Positions 53,501-63,169 are shown, counted from the first letter of the stretch. The stretch: DNA of 64,000 bases from Roseococcus pinisoli (GCF_018413645.1 NZ_JAHCDA010000006.1:1-64000); one strand, 5' to 3'. Numbers and translations are program-made. Notes: a model not told the origin generated them from the letters alone.

Positions 53501-54612
53501 CGCCGCGCGGCGCGTGCCCGAGCCTGGCCGCGCCCATGCCGACGGGGGATGGCCTGCTGCTGCGCGCCCCCGCCGGCGATTGGAGCCCGGCCGTGGTCCG
53601 CACGATCGCGAAAGTCGCGGCAGGCCACGGCAATGGAGTGGTGGAGGTCAGCGCGCGCGGCAATCTCCAGCTTCGCGGCTTTCGCGCCGAGACGGTGGCA
53701 GAGGCCGCGGCGATGCTGGCAGCGGTGGGCCTTGTGGACGCGCCGCCGGTGATGAGGGGGCCGCTCGCCGGGCAGGATCCGGCGGAGATCGCCGGTCCGC
53801 GCGCCATCGTGGCGCAGATCGCGGCCCGCTGGCCGGAAGGGCTTGCGCCCAAGACCTCGGTCGTCGTGGACGGCGGCGGGCTGCTGCCCCTCGACGCGGT
53901 CGGGGCCGATCTTCGGCTTGTCGCGATCTCGGGCGATGCCTGGCTGCTGGGCCTCGGGGGGCGAGGGCGCCCCCGCTGGCAGGAATGCGTGCCGACCCAG
54001 GACGCTGCCGATGCCATTCTCGGCTGGCTCGCACGGCTCGGTCCGCGCCGGGCGCGCGAGGTCGAGGCTGAGGCGCCGCTCGAACCACCCGCGCCCCGGC
54101 CGGCCGCCGAGCCGCTGGGCTGGCACGCGGCCGCGGGCGCGCTCGGCCTTGCCGGGGCCTTCGGTGCGCTGGAGGCGGAAGACCTGGCCGCCCTCGCGGA
54201 AGCCCTGCCGGCTGGGGCGCTGCTGCGGCCCGCGCCGGGGCGGGCCTGGCTCGTCCTGGGCCTCGCGGACGAGGAGGCCGTGGCCCTGAGGGATCGCGCG
54301 GCAGGGATCGGCCTCGTGACGGACCCGGCCGATCCGCGCCGCCGCATCGTCGCCTGCCCGGGCCGGCCCTCCTGCGCCAGCGCCGAGGCGGAGACGCGCG
54401 GTCTCGCGCGGGAACTGGCCGCCCTGCCGGGATTGCCGGGTCTGGTCCACCTCTCCGGCTGCGCCAAGGGCTGCGCCCACCCCGGCCCCGCGCCGGTCAC
54501 GCTGGTCGGGCGCGGCGGCGGCTTCGACCTCATCCGGGCTGGCGGGCCGCGCGATCTTGCGGCATGCCGTCTGGCGCCGGGCGAGGTGGCCGCGGCGATC
54601 AGGAACCGGTGA
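53497..54612 (+). CDS. cobG: Precorrin-3B synthase
   Basis: A 371-residue sulfite/nitrite reductase-fold monooxygenase that uses O2 to prepare precorrin-3A for ring contraction. The [4Fe-4S] ligands are C287 and C293 (ACPGRPSC) and C322 and C326 (SGCAKGCAHPG). The two ferredoxin-like halves are recognisable, with SARGNLQLRG near residues 52-61. GTG start in a GTGA overlap with cobN. Its presence marks the oxygen-dependent route. Confidence 0.95.
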   Translation: MTPRGACPSLAAPMPTGDGLLLRAPAGDWSPAVVRTIAKVAAGHGNGVVEVSARGNLQLRGFRAETVAEAAAMLAAVGLVDAPPVMRGPLAGQDPAEIAGPRAIVAQIAARWPEGLAPKTSVVVDGGGLLPLDAVGADLRLVAISGDAWLLGLGGRGRPRWQECVPTQDAADAILGWLARLGPRRAREVEAEAPLEPPAPRPAAEPLGWHAAAGALGLAGAFGALEAEDLAALAEALPAGALLRPAPGRAWLVLGLADEEAVALRDRAAGIGLVTDPADPRRRIVACPGRPSCASAEAETRGLARELAALPGLPGLVHLSGCAKGCAHPGPAPVTLVGRGGGFDLIRAGGPRDLAACRLAPGEVAAAIRNR

Positions 54613-55238
54613 TGTCCGACTACATCCGCGACGGCGCGGCGATCTATCAGAAATCCTTCGCGATCATCCGCGCCGAGGCCGACCTTTCCCGCTTCGCGCC
54701 GGAGGAGGAGGACGTGGCCGTCCGCATGATCCACGCCTGCGGGCTGGTGGAGGCGGCGGCGCATTTCGCCTTCGCGCCCGGCTTCGTGACGGCGGCGCGC
54801 GCGGCGCTGACGGCGGGCGCGCCCATTCTCTGCGATGCCGAGATGGTGGCCCGCGGCGTCACCGTCGCGCGCCTTCCTGCCGGCAACGAGGTCCTCTGCG
54901 CCCTGCGGCGACCCGAGGTGCCGGAGCTCGCCGCGCGCCTGGGCACCACGCGTTCCGCTGCGGCCTTCGAGCTGCTGCGGGATCGCCTGGAGGGATCGCT
55001 GATCGCCATCGGCAATGCGCCGACCGCGCTCTTCCACCTGCTGGAGATGCTGGCCGCCGGCGCGCCGCGCCCGGCCGCGATCCTCGGCATGCCGGTGGGC
55101 TTCGTGGGCGCCGCTGAATCCAAGGAGGCGCTGAGCGCGAGCGGCCTCGGCATTCCCTGGGCCGTGGTGCGCGGGCGCCTGGGCGGCAGCGCCATGACGG
55201 CGGCGGCGGTGAACGCCATCGCCCGGCCCGGCCTGTGA
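54612..55238 (+). CDS. cobH: Precorrin-8X methylmutase
   Basis: A 208-residue CobH/CbiC enzyme that moves the C11 methyl to C12, forming hydrogenobyrinic acid. The catalytic histidine is H41 in RMIHACGLVEAA. IGNAPTALFHLLEM and GMPVGFVGAAESKEAL are diagnostic. ATG shares one base with the cobG stop (TGATG); the stop overlaps the cobI GTG. Confidence 0.96.
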   Translation: MSDYIRDGAAIYQKSFAIIRAEADLSRFAPEEEDVAVRMIHACGLVEAAAHFAFAPGFVTAARAALTAGAPILCDAEMVARGVTVARLPAGNEVLCALRRPEVPELAARLGTTRSAAAFELLRDRLEGSLIAIGNAPTALFHLLEMLAAGAPRPAAILGMPVGFVGAAESKEALSASGLGIPWAVVRGRLGGSAMTAAAVNAIARPGL

Positions 55239-55957
55239 GCACCGGGCGCCTCTACGGCGTCGGCACCGGTCCCGGCGATCCGGAACTGCTGACGCTCAAG
55301 GCCGCGCGCGTGCTGGGCGCGGTGCCGGTGGTCGCGCATTTCGCCAAGCGCGGGAATGCCAGCAACGCCCGCGCCGCGCTGGGCGGCCTGCCGCTGCGCG
55401 CCGACGCCGTCGAGCTGCCGCTGCTCTATCCCGTGACGACGGAGATCGACCGGCACGACCCCTGCTACAAGCGGAAGATCGCCGATTTCTACGAGGCCTC
55501 GGCTGCTGAGATCGCCCGGCACCTGGAAGCGGGGCGCGACGTCGCGGTGCTGAGCGAGGGCGATCCCTTCCTCTACGGCTCCTATATGCACCTGCACCTG
55601 CGCCTCGCGCCGCGTTTCGCGACCGAGGTGATCCCGGGCATCACCAGCATGTCCGGCGCCTGGTCGATGGCGGGCGCGCCCATCGCCCAGGGCGACGACG
55701 TGCTGGCCGTGCTGCCCGGCACGCTGCCGGAGGAAGAGCTGGCGCGGCGCCTCGCCGGGGTGGATGCCGCCGTGATCCTGAAGGTGGGGCGCAACCTGCC
55801 GCGCATCCGCCGCGCCATCGAAGCCGCCGGCTGCATGGACCGCGCGCTCTACGTGGAGCGCGCGACGCGGGCCGATGGGGGCGTGGAGCCGCTGGCCGCG
55901 CGTGACGACCGTCCCGCGCCCTATTTCTCGCTCGTGCTCGTGCCGGGCTGGCGGTGA
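55235..55957 (+). CDS. cobI: Precorrin-2 C20-methyltransferase
   Basis: A 240-residue SAM-dependent tetrapyrrole methylase. N-terminal GVGTGPGDPELLTLKAAR is the family signature, SEGDPFLYGSYMHLH the central loop and VIPGITSMSGAWS the SAM-binding turn. GTG start overlapping cobH; stop overlapping cobJ. Confidence 0.96.
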   Translation: MSTGRLYGVGTGPGDPELLTLKAARVLGAVPVVAHFAKRGNASNARAALGGLPLRADAVELPLLYPVTTEIDRHDPCYKRKIADFYEASAAEIARHLEAGRDVAVLSEGDPFLYGSYMHLHLRLAPRFATEVIPGITSMSGAWSMAGAPIAQGDDVLAVLPGTLPEEELARRLAGVDAAVILKVGRNLPRIRRAIEAAGCMDRALYVERATRADGGVEPLAARDDRPAPYFSLVLVPGWR

Positions 55958-56706
55958 GCGGGCGGCTGGACATCGTCGGGCTGGGGCCGGGCCGCCAGGG
56001 GTTGGTCACGCCCGAGGCGAGCGCCGCGCTGGAAGCGGCGGCGGCGATCTACGGCTACGGCCCTTATCTCGACCGCGTGCCGCTACGTGCGGACCAGGCG
56101 CGCCATCCTTCCGACAACCGCGTCGAGCTGGACCGCGCGCGCGCGGCGCTGGGCGCGGCGGAGACGGGCCGCGTCGCCATGGTCTCGGGCGGCGACCCGG
56201 GCGTCTTCGCCATGGCGGCCGCGGTCTGCGAGGCGGTGGAGCTGGGGCCTGAAGCCTGGCGCGCCATCGAGATCGTGGTCCATCCGGGCATCACCGCGAT
56301 GCTGGCGCTGGCCGCGCGTATCGGCGCGCCGCTGGGGCATGATTTCTGCGCCATCTCGCTGTCCGACAACCTCAAGCCCTGGCCGCTGGTGGAGCGCCGC
56401 CTCGCCGCCGCCGCGCAGGCCGGCTTCGCCATGGCGCTGTACAATCCGATCAGTCGCGCGCGGCCCTGGCAGCTGGGCGCGGGGCTCGACATCCTGCGCG
56501 CGCATCTGCCCGGCGAGACGCCGGTGATCTTCGGCCGCGCGGTGATGCGCGAGGATGAGGAGATCCGCTTCACGACGCTGGCCGAGGCCGATCCCGCGCA
56601 GGCGGATATGTCGACCTGCCTGATCATCGGCACGGCCGAGACGCGGGTGATCGCGCGGCCCGCGCTGCCGCCGCTGGTCTATACCCCGCGGAGGGCGCCG
56701 GCTTGA
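55954..56706 (+). CDS. cobJ: Precorrin-3B C17-methyltransferase
   Basis: A 250-residue SAM methylase that catalyses C17 methylation with ring contraction. Landmarks are IVGLGPGRQGLVTPEA, SGGDPGVFAMAAAV and HPGITAMLALAARIGAPLGHDF (cited as GAPLGHDFCAISLSD). GTG start in GTGA overlap. Last plus-strand gene of this block; its 3' 28 bases overlap the convergent cobK. Confidence 0.96.
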   Translation: MSGRLDIVGLGPGRQGLVTPEASAALEAAAAIYGYGPYLDRVPLRADQARHPSDNRVELDRARAALGAAETGRVAMVSGGDPGVFAMAAAVCEAVELGPEAWRAIEIVVHPGITAMLALAARIGAPLGHDFCAISLSDNLKPWPLVERRLAAAAQAGFAMALYNPISRARPWQLGAGLDILRAHLPGETPVIFGRAVMREDEEIRFTTLAEADPAQADMSTCLIIGTAETRVIARPALPPLVYTPRRAPA

Positions 56707-57434
56707 TCGAGCCAGGCCATGGCCTCGGCCGCCGTCGCGACCTCGGGCGCCGGGGGCAGGGGCGGGCGGCGCAGCAGCAGCACCTCGATGCCCAATGCGC
56801 GCGCGGCGACGATCTTGCCGTAGGTGGCGCTGCCGCCGCTGTTCTTGCAGATGATCGCCTCGATGCGGGCGTCGCGCAGCAGGGCGTGCTCGGCCGCTTC
56901 GGGGAAGGGGCCGCGGGCCAGGATGTAGCGGGCATGCGGCACGGCCAGCGGCGGCTCGATGGGATCGACGCTGCGGATCAGATAGTCGTGCTGCGGCGCC
57001 TCCACGAAGGGCGCCAGCTCCTGCCGGCCCAGCGCCAGGAAGACGCGGCGCGGCGCGGTGCCCAGCGCGGCGAGGGCACCGCGGGCATCGGCCACCTCGG
57101 TCCAGTTGTCGCCGGGCGCACGCTGCCAGGGCGGGCGCCGCAGCGCGAGGAAGGGCAGGCCCAGCCGCGCCGCCGCCTCGGCCGCGTGGCGCGACATGGT
57201 GGCAGCATAGGGATGCGTGGCGTCGATCAGGACGCGGATGCCGGCTTCCCGCAGATGCGCGACGAGTCCCTCGACCCCGCCGAAGCCGCCCATCCGCACC
57301 GGCACGGGCATGGCCACCGGCTTCGCCGTGCGGCCGGCCAGCGACAGCACGGCATCGGCGCCGCGCGCGGCCAGCAGGGCCGCGAGCTCGCGCGCCTCGG
57401 TGGTGCCGCCGAGAATCAGGAGGGGTGAGGTCAT
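56679..57434 (-). CDS. cobK: Precorrin-6A reductase
   Basis: A 251-residue NADPH-dependent CobK/CbiJ reductase. N-terminal ILGGTTEARELAALL, IDATHPYAATMS and KNSGGSATYGKI near the C terminus are diagnostic. It is inverted relative to its neighbours: the stop lies inside cobJ and the start codon (57434-57432) shares two bases with the cobL start. There is no upstream intergenic space, so its promoter must be inside cobL. RBS weak (GGCGAG). Confidence 0.95.
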   Translation of the reverse strand: MTSPLLILGGTTEARELAALLAARGADAVLSLAGRTAKPVAMPVPVRMGGFGGVEGLVAHLREAGIRVLIDATHPYAATMSRHAAEAAARLGLPFLALRRPPWQRAPGDNWTEVADARGALAALGTAPRRVFLALGRQELAPFVEAPQHDYLIRSVDPIEPPLAVPHARYILARGPFPEAAEHALLRDARIEAIICKNSGGSATYGKIVAARALGIEVLLLRRPPLPPAPEVATAAEAMAWLDQAGALRGV

Positions 57435-58650
57435 GCTCGCCGAAACTGCGGCCGTGACGCGCTGGCTGTCCATCCTCGGGATCGGCGAGGAGGGCGTGGC
57501 CGGCCTGCCTCCCCTCTCGCGTGGGCTGATCGAGGGCGCGGAGATCGTCTTCGGCGGCAGGCGCCACCTGGAGCTGGCGGCCGGGCTGATCCGCGGCGAG
57601 GCGCGTGCTTGGCCCTCGCCCTTCGACGTTTCGGGCGTGCTGGCCGCGCGGGGGCGACGGGTGGTGGTGCTCGCCTCGGGCGATCCCATGCTGCACGGCG
57701 TGGGCGCGACGCTGCTGCGCCGCCTGCCGCCCGAAGAGGCGCTGGTGGTCCCTGCGCCCTCCGCCTTCAGCCTGGCCGCCGCGCGACTGGGCTGGCCGCT
57801 GGAGGGCGTCGTGACGCTCTCGCTGCACGGACGACCGGTGGAGCTGCTGCGGCCGCATCTGCATCCGGGCGTGCGCTTGCTGGCCCTGACCAGCGATGCC
57901 GACGGCCCGGCCGCCGTCGCCGCCCTGCTGCGCGACGGATTTTCCCGCACGCGTCTCACCGTGCTCGAGGCGCTGGGTGGCCCGAGGGAGCGCATCCGAT
58001 CGACGGTGGCGGGCGACTTCGCGCTGGCCGATGTGGCGCCGCTGAACCTCGTCGCGCTGGAGGTCGAGGCCGAGCCGGGCGCGCGCGTCCTGGCCCGTGC
58101 GCCGGGCCTGCCTGACGACTGGTTCGAGCATGACGGCCAGCTCACCAAGCGGGAGATCCGCGCGGTCACGCTGTCGGCGCTCGCGCCGAAGCGGGGCGCC
58201 TTGCTCTGGGATATCGGCGCCGGGGCGGGCTCCATCGGCATCGAATGGATGCTGGCCGACGTCTCGCTGCGCGCCATCGCGATCGAAACGCGGCCCGACC
58301 GCGCGGCACGCCTTCGACGCAATGCGGTGGCGCTCGGCGTGCCCGGGCTCTCCGTCGTGGAGGGAGAGGCGCCTGCCGCATTGGCCGGGCTGGAGCCGCC
58401 CGACGCGATCTTCCTCGGTGGCGGGGCGGGCGAGGCGCTCGAAGCGGCGCTCGCGGCGCTGAAGCCGGGTGGACGCTTCGTCGCCAATGCCGTCACGCTG
58501 GAGACCGAAGCCCTGCTGCTCGCCCGCCATGCGGGCCTGGGCGGCGAGATGATCCGCCTCGCCGTCTCGCGCGCCGCGCCGGTGGGCGGCCTCACCGGCT
58601 GGCGCGCGGCGATGCCGGTGACGCAATGGATATGGGACAAGCCGCTATGA
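57433..58650 (+). CDS. cobL: Precorrin-6Y C5,15-methyltransferase (decarboxylating)
   Basis: A 405-residue fusion of CbiE-type (N-terminal, SILGIGEEGVAGLPPLSR) and CbiT-type (C-terminal, IGAGAGSIGIEWM) methyltransferase domains. It methylates C5 and C15 and decarboxylates the C12 acetate. A strong AGGAGGG RBS about 9 nt before ATG 57433 lies inside cobK. Stop overlaps the cobE ATG. A GTG 21 bases downstream is an alternative but lacks the RBS. Confidence 0.95.
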   Translation: MLAETAAVTRWLSILGIGEEGVAGLPPLSRGLIEGAEIVFGGRRHLELAAGLIRGEARAWPSPFDVSGVLAARGRRVVVLASGDPMLHGVGATLLRRLPPEEALVVPAPSAFSLAAARLGWPLEGVVTLSLHGRPVELLRPHLHPGVRLLALTSDADGPAAVAALLRDGFSRTRLTVLEALGGPRERIRSTVAGDFALADVAPLNLVALEVEAEPGARVLARAPGLPDDWFEHDGQLTKREIRAVTLSALAPKRGALLWDIGAGAGSIGIEWMLADVSLRAIAIETRPDRAARLRRNAVALGVPGLSVVEGEAPAALAGLEPPDAIFLGGGAGEALEAALAALKPGGRFVANAVTLETEALLLARHAGLGGEMIRLAVSRAAPVGGLTGWRAAMPVTQWIWDKPL

Positions 58651-59018
58651 ATCTGATCGCGGGAATCGGATGCCGTCGCGGCGCCTCGGCCGAGGAGGTG
58701 ATCGCCGCCCTGGATGCCGCGCTGGCGGAGACGGGGCGCGCACGTGAAGCCGTGGCGCGCCTCGCGACCATTCCGCTGAAGGCCGGGGAGCCCGGCATTG
58801 CCGAGGCGGCGGCGCAGCTCGGCATCGAGGTGACGATCGTGACCGATGCCGGCGATGTGGAAGTGCTGACGGAAAGCCGCTGCTCGCGCGCGACGGCGGG
58901 CCTCGGTTCGGTCGCCGAGGCGGCGGCATTGGCGGCGGCCGGCGTCGGCGCGCGCCTGCTGGCGCCCCGCAGCAGCACGGGCCGCGCCACCTGCGCGCTC
59001 GCGGAGACCGCCGCATGA
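58647..59018 (+). CDS. cobE: CobE/CbiG C-terminal-domain protein
   Basis: A 123-residue stand-alone CobE, homologous to the C-terminal domain of Cbi[19 protein letters not shown] at the N terminus and the closing [12 protein letters not shown] are typical. Its exact role in the aerobic pathway is unsettled; in the anaerobic pathway CbiG opens the lactone. ATGA overlaps on both sides couple it to cobL and cobM. Confidence 0.92.
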   Translation: MNLIAGIGCRRGASAEEVIAALDAALAETGRAREAVARLATIPLKAGEPGIAEAAAQLGIEVTIVTDAGDVEVLTESRCSRATAGLGSVAEAAALAAAGVGARLLAPRSSTGRATCALAETAA

Positions 59019-59767
59019 CCGTCCATTTCATCGGCGCCGGCCCCGGCGCGGCCGACCTCATCACGCTGCGTGGCCGCGACCTCATCGCCCGCTGCCCGGT
59101 CTGCCTCTATGCCGGCTCGCTGGTGCCGAAGGCGCTGCTGGAGCATTGCCCGCCGGGCGCGCGCATCGTCGACACCGCGCCGCTCGACCTCGACGCCATC
59201 GAGGCGGAGTTCGTCGCGGCGCAGGCGGCGGGGCAGGAGGTCTCGCGGCTGCATTCGGGCGACCTTTCCGTCTGGTCCGCCGTGGCCGAGCAGGTACGCC
59301 GGCTGAAGGCGCGCGGCATCCCCTATACGCTCACGCCCGGCGTGCCTTCCTTCGCCGCGGCCGCCGCCGCGCTGGGGCAGGAGCTGACCATCCCTGAGGT
59401 CGCGCAGTCGCTGGTGCTGACGCGCATGGGCGGCCGCGCCTCCTCGATGCCGGAGCGCGAGACGCTCGCGAATTTCGCGGCGAGCGGCACCACCCTGGCC
59501 ATCCATCTGGGCATCCACGCCATCGCGCGCGTGGTGGCGGAGCTGACGCCCTTCTATGGCGCCGATTGCCCGGCGGCCGTGGTGGCGCGGGCGAGCTGGC
59601 CGGAGGAGCGCGTGCTGCGCGGCACGCTGGCCGACATCGCCCAGCAGGCCGAGGGCATCGAGCGCACGGCGCTGATCCTGGTCGGCCCGGCCCTGGCGGC
59701 GAGCGGCTTCCGCGAGAGCGCGCTTTATTCCGCCGATTACCGCCGCCGGTTCAGGGGCGGCGAATGA
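59015..59767 (+). CDS. cobM: Precorrin-4 C11-methyltransferase
   Basis: A 250-residue SAM methylase. [17 protein letters not shown] at the start, [16 protein letters not shown], and [19 protein letters not shown] (cited as [12 protein letters not shown]) identify CobM/CbiF. ATGA overlap with cobE; the last 31 bases overlap the convergent cbiD. Confidence 0.96.
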   Translation: MTVHFIGAGPGAADLITLRGRDLIARCPVCLYAGSLVPKALLEHCPPGARIVDTAPLDLDAIEAEFVAAQAAGQEVSRLHSGDLSVWSAVAEQVRRLKARGIPYTLTPGVPSFAAAAAALGQELTIPEVAQSLVLTRMGGRASSMPERETLANFAASGTTLAIHLGIHAIARVVAELTPFYGADCPAAVVARASWPEERVLRGTLADIAQQAEGIERTALILVGPALAASGFRESALYSADYRRRFRGGE

Positions 59768-60801
59768 CCGACCAGCCGTCCCTCGCGATCGAAGACGGCG
59801 ACTTCCAGCGCGATATCGGTGCCGCGCAGGACCTCGGCGGCCGTGTCCCGGGCGCGCGCGGCGATGAGGTCGCCCAGGCCGTCGCCGGCGCGGGAGAAGG
59901 CCTCGGCCACGGTGTTGCACGCGGCGAGCTCGGGCATGCCGGCGAGCTCGGCCAGTGCTGCCATGTCGGCCGTGCCGCGCTTGGAGTGCAGGTCCAGCCG
60001 GCCCTGCGCCAGCTTGGTCATCTTCGCGACGCCGCCGGCGATGGTGATGCGGGGCACTGGATGGCGGCGCAGGTATTTCAGCATGCCGCCCACGAAGTCC
60101 CCCATCTCGATCAGGGCGACCTCGGGCAGGTCGTGCAGGCGCCGCACCGCGGCCTCGCTGGCCGAGCCGGTGCTACCGGCGATGTGCGGCAGGCCCATGG
60201 CGCGGGCCACGTCGATGCCGCGATGGATGCTGTCGATCCAGGCCGCGCAGGAATAGGGCACGACGATGCCCGTGGTGCCCAGCACCGACAGGCCGCCGAC
60301 GATGCCCAGACGCCCGTTCAGCGTGCGCTGCGCCAGCCGCTCCCCGCCCGCGATGGAGATCGTCACCTCCACGTCGGGCGTTTGCTCCACCTCGGCGAGC
60401 GCGGCGGCGATCATGCGGCGCGGCACGGGGTTGATGGCAGGCTCGCCGGGCGGCAGGGGCAGGCCCGGCCGAGTCACGGTGCCCACGCCCTCGCCCGCGC
60501 GGAAGACCAGGCCGGCGCCCCGTGGCAGCCGCCGCAGCGTGGCGCGGATCAGCGCGCCATGGGTGACATCCGGGTCGTCGCCGGCATCCTTCACGATGGC
60601 GGCCATGGCGCCGTGCTCGTCCAGCGCCTGCTGGGCCAGGGCGAAGGCCGGGCGCTCGCCGCCCGGCAGGGCGATGGTCACGGGATCGGGGAAATCCCCC
60701 GTCGCGAGCGCCGTCATGGCCGCCTTGGCGGCGGCCGTGGCGCAGGCGCCCGTGGTCCAGCCGCGGCGAAGGTTCGGTCCCGGGCAATCCTCGGTCTCCA
60801 T
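59737..60801 (-). CDS. cbiD: CbiD-type precorrin-5 C1-methyltransferase
   Basis: A 354-residue CbiD-family enzyme, recognisable from [18 protein letters not shown] (about residues 11-28), the [20 protein letters not shown] region, and [12 protein letters not shown] near the C terminus. CbiD methylates C1 in the anaerobic pathway; here it probably fills the step that CobF performs in classic aerobic clusters. ATG 60801 gives a normal-length N terminus; GTG 60837 is an alternative. Inverted relative to cobM and cobB. Confidence 0.93.
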   Translation of the reverse strand: METEDCPGPNLRRGWTTGACATAAAKAAMTALATGDFPDPVTIALPGGERPAFALAQQALDEHGAMAAIVKDAGDDPDVTHGALIRATLRRLPRGAGLVFRAGEGVGTVTRPGLPLPPGEPAINPVPRRMIAAALAEVEQTPDVEVTISIAGGERLAQRTLNGRLGIVGGLSVLGTTGIVVPYSCAAWIDSIHRGIDVARAMGLPHIAGSTGSASEAAVRRLHDLPEVALIEMGDFVGGMLKYLRRHPVPRITIAGGVAKMTKLAQGRLDLHSKRGTADMAALAELAGMPELAACNTVAEAFSRAGDGLGDLIAARARDTAAEVLRGTDIALEVAVFDREGRLVGHSPPLNRRR

Positions 60802-60848
60802 CCCGGAGGGCGTATCGCGGATGCGGCCCCACGTCACGCGAGGGCCTG

Positions 60849-62174
60849 ATGGCGCGCGGCCTCATCATCTCGGCGCCGCGTTCCGGCTCGGGCAAGACGA
60901 CCCTGACGCTCGGCCTGCTGGCGGCGCTGCGCGCCCGCGGCGTGGCCGTGAACGCCGCCAAGGCGGGGCCGGACTATATCGATACCGCCTTCCACGCGGC
61001 AGCGACCGGCCGGCCCGGGGTGAACCTGGATTCCTGGGCCATGCCGCCCGCCTTGGTGGATGCGCTGATCGCCGAGGCGACCCGCGAGGCCGGGCTGCTG
61101 CTGGTGGAGGGCGCCATGGGCCTCTTCGACGGCATCAACGCCCCGCCCGGACGCAGCGGCGCGGGGGCCGACCTCGCGGCGCGCCTCGGCCTGCCCGTCC
61201 TGCTCGTGGTCGACGTGTCGGGCGCGAGCCAGAGCCATGCCGCCCTGCTGCGCGGCTTCGCCACGCATGATCCGGCGGTGCGCATCGGCGGCGTCGTCTG
61301 GAACCGCGTGGGCAGCGCGCGCCACCTGCGCATGGTGAACGACGCGGCGGCGCCGCTGGGCATTCCCGTCCTCGGCGCCATTCCGCGCAATGCGCCGCCG
61401 GCGCTGCCGGAGCGGCACCTCGGCCTCGTGCAGGCGGAGGAGCATCCGGCGCTGGAGGCGGCCATGGCGGCGCTGGGCGAGCACATCGCGCAGCACGTCG
61501 ACCTCGAGGCGGTGCAGAGGCTGGCCGCGCCGCTCGGCGTCGCGCCGGGCGGGATGGACGGGCTGGCCCTGCCGCCGCCCGGCCAGCGCATCGCCCTCGC
61601 CCGGGACGCGGCCTTCAGCTTCACCTACCCGCATGTGCTGGCCGCCTGGCGCCGCGCGGGCGCCGAGCTGCTGCCCTTCTCGCCCCTGGCGGACGAGGCG
61701 CCGCCGGAGAGCGCCGATGCCTGCTGGCTGCCCGGCGGCTATCCCGAGCTGCATGCCGGACGCCTCTCCGGCGCGACGCGGTTCCTGGAAGGGCTGCGCC
61801 GTTTCGCGCAGACGCGACCGGTGCATGGCGAGTGCGGCGGCCACATGGTGCTGGGCGAGGGCATCGAGGACGCCGGCGGGGAGCGCCACGCCATGGCCGG
61901 GCTGCTCGGCCATTCCACCAGCTTCGCGCGACGGAAAATGAACCTCGGCTATCGCCAGGCGCGGTTGCTCGCCGACGGCGTGCTCGGGCGCGCCGGCACG
62001 GTGCTGCGCGGGCACGAATTCCACTACGCCACCGTCACGCAGCCGGGCGAGGACGCGGCGCTCGCGCTGCTCCAGGACGGCGAGGGGCGGGAGATCGGCC
62101 CGGCCGGCGGCCGGCGGGGCCACGTCAGCGGCAGCTTCTTCCACGCTATCGCCCTCGCGGAGCCCACGCCATGA
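60849..62174 (+). CDS. cobB: Hydrogenobyrinate/cobyrinate a,c-diamide synthase
   Basis: A 441-residue glutamine amidotransferase acting on the a and c acetates. ATP loop SAPRSGSGKTTLTLG, AGPDYIDTAFH, and the class I amidotransferase Cys in HGECGGHMVLGEG with the His in SGSFFHAIA near the end. 47 bp from the divergent cbiD start; stop overlaps the cobT ATG. Confidence 0.96.
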   Translation: MARGLIISAPRSGSGKTTLTLGLLAALRARGVAVNAAKAGPDYIDTAFHAAATGRPGVNLDSWAMPPALVDALIAEATREAGLLLVEGAMGLFDGINAPPGRSGAGADLAARLGLPVLLVVDVSGASQSHAALLRGFATHDPAVRIGGVVWNRVGSARHLRMVNDAAAPLGIPVLGAIPRNAPPALPERHLGLVQAEEHPALEAAMAALGEHIAQHVDLEAVQRLAAPLGVAPGGMDGLALPPPGQRIALARDAAFSFTYPHVLAAWRRAGAELLPFSPLADEAPPESADACWLPGGYPELHAGRLSGATRFLEGLRRFAQTRPVHGECGGHMVLGEGIEDAGGERHAMAGLLGHSTSFARRKMNLGYRQARLLADGVLGRAGTVLRGHEFHYATVTQPGEDAALALLQDGEGREIGPAGGRRGHVSGSFFHAIALAEPTP

Positions 62175-63169
62175 CCATCGCCGAGGCCACCCGCGCGCGG
62201 CTCGATTCCCTGGCCAAGCCGCCGGGCAGCCTGGGCCGGCTGGAGCGGCTGGCCATCCGCCTTGCCGAGACGCAAGGTCGCGTCGACCCTTCGGCCGCGC
62301 CGCGCCGGCTGATCGTCTTCGCGGGTGACCACGGGGTGGTGGCCGAGGGCGTGGGGCTTTGGCCGGACAGCGTCACCACCGCGATGATGCGCCTGATGCT
62401 GGAGGGCCGCGCCGGCTCGGCCGCGCTGGCGCGCGGGGCGGGCGCGGAGATGGTGCTGGTGGATGCCGGCTCTAAGGCCGAGGGCCTGTCGGGCGAGGCC
62501 TATCGCGATTGGCGCGTGGCGCGCGGCACGGCCAATCTCGCGCAGGGGCCGGCGATGAGCGCGCCGGAATTCGAGGCCGCGCTGGCCGTCGGTGCCCGCG
62601 CCGCAGCGGAGGCCGACGCGGCAGGCGTTCGCGTGCTGGCGCTGGGCGAGATGGGCATCGGCAACACCACCCCGGCCGCCTGCCTCGCTGCCCTCCTGGC
62701 GCGGGTGGAGCCTGCCCGGGTCATCGGCCCCGGCGCAGGCGCGACGGCGGAGAGCTTGGCCCGCAAGCAGGCCGTGGTGACGGAGGCCGTGGCGCGTGCG
62801 CGAGCCCTGAAGGATCCGCGTACGGCCATCGCCGCGGTGGCGGGCTTCGAGATCGCCGCCATCGCCGGCTGTATCGCCGAGGCGGCGCGGCGTGGCCTCA
62901 CCGTGGTGCTGGACGGCTTCATCGTCGGCGCTGGGGCGCTGGTGGCCCAGGCGCTGGACCCCGCCGCCATGGAGGCCTGCATCGCCGCGCATCGCAGCGC
63001 CGAGCCGGGCCATGCGCTGGTGCTGGAACGCCTCGGCCTCGAGCCCTTTCTGGACTGGGAGATGCGGCTGGGCGAGGGCACGGGCGCGCTGCTGCTGCTG
63101 CCCATGCTCGACGCCGCCGGGAGCCTGCTGCGGGACGTCGCGACGCTGGCCGAGGTCACGGGCGGATGA
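62171..63169 (+). CDS. cobT: Nicotinate-nucleotide-dimethylbenzimidazole phosphoribosyltransferase
   Basis: A 332-residue enzyme (CobT, called CobU in Pseudomonas) that makes alpha-ribazole phosphate from DMB. LAKPPGSLGRLE at the N terminus, FAGDHGVVAEGV, GEMGIGNTTPAA and the catalytic glutamate in RLGEGTGALLLLP are diagnostic. Not the cobaltochelatase CobT, despite the shared name. Confidence 0.97.
   Translation: MTIAEATRARLDSLAKPPGSLGRLERLAIRLAETQGRVDPSAAPRRLIVFAGDHGVVAEGVGLWPDSVTTAMMRLMLEGRAGSAALARGAGAEMVLVDAGSKAEGLSGEAYRDWRVARGTANLAQGPAMSAPEFEAALAVGARAAAEADAAGVRVLALGEMGIGNTTPAACLAALLARVEPARVIGPGAGATAESLARKQAVVTEAVARARALKDPRTAIAAVAGFEIAAIAGCIAEAARRGLTVVLDGFIVGAGALVAQALDPAAMEACIAAHRSAEPGHALVLERLGLEPFLDWEMRLGEGTGALLLLPMLDAAGSLLRDVATLAEVTGG

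Noticed and set aside
56083-58626. Minus-strand open frame of 847 codons
   Set aside because: Shadow of cobJ, cobK and cobL; no recognisable motif or RBS.
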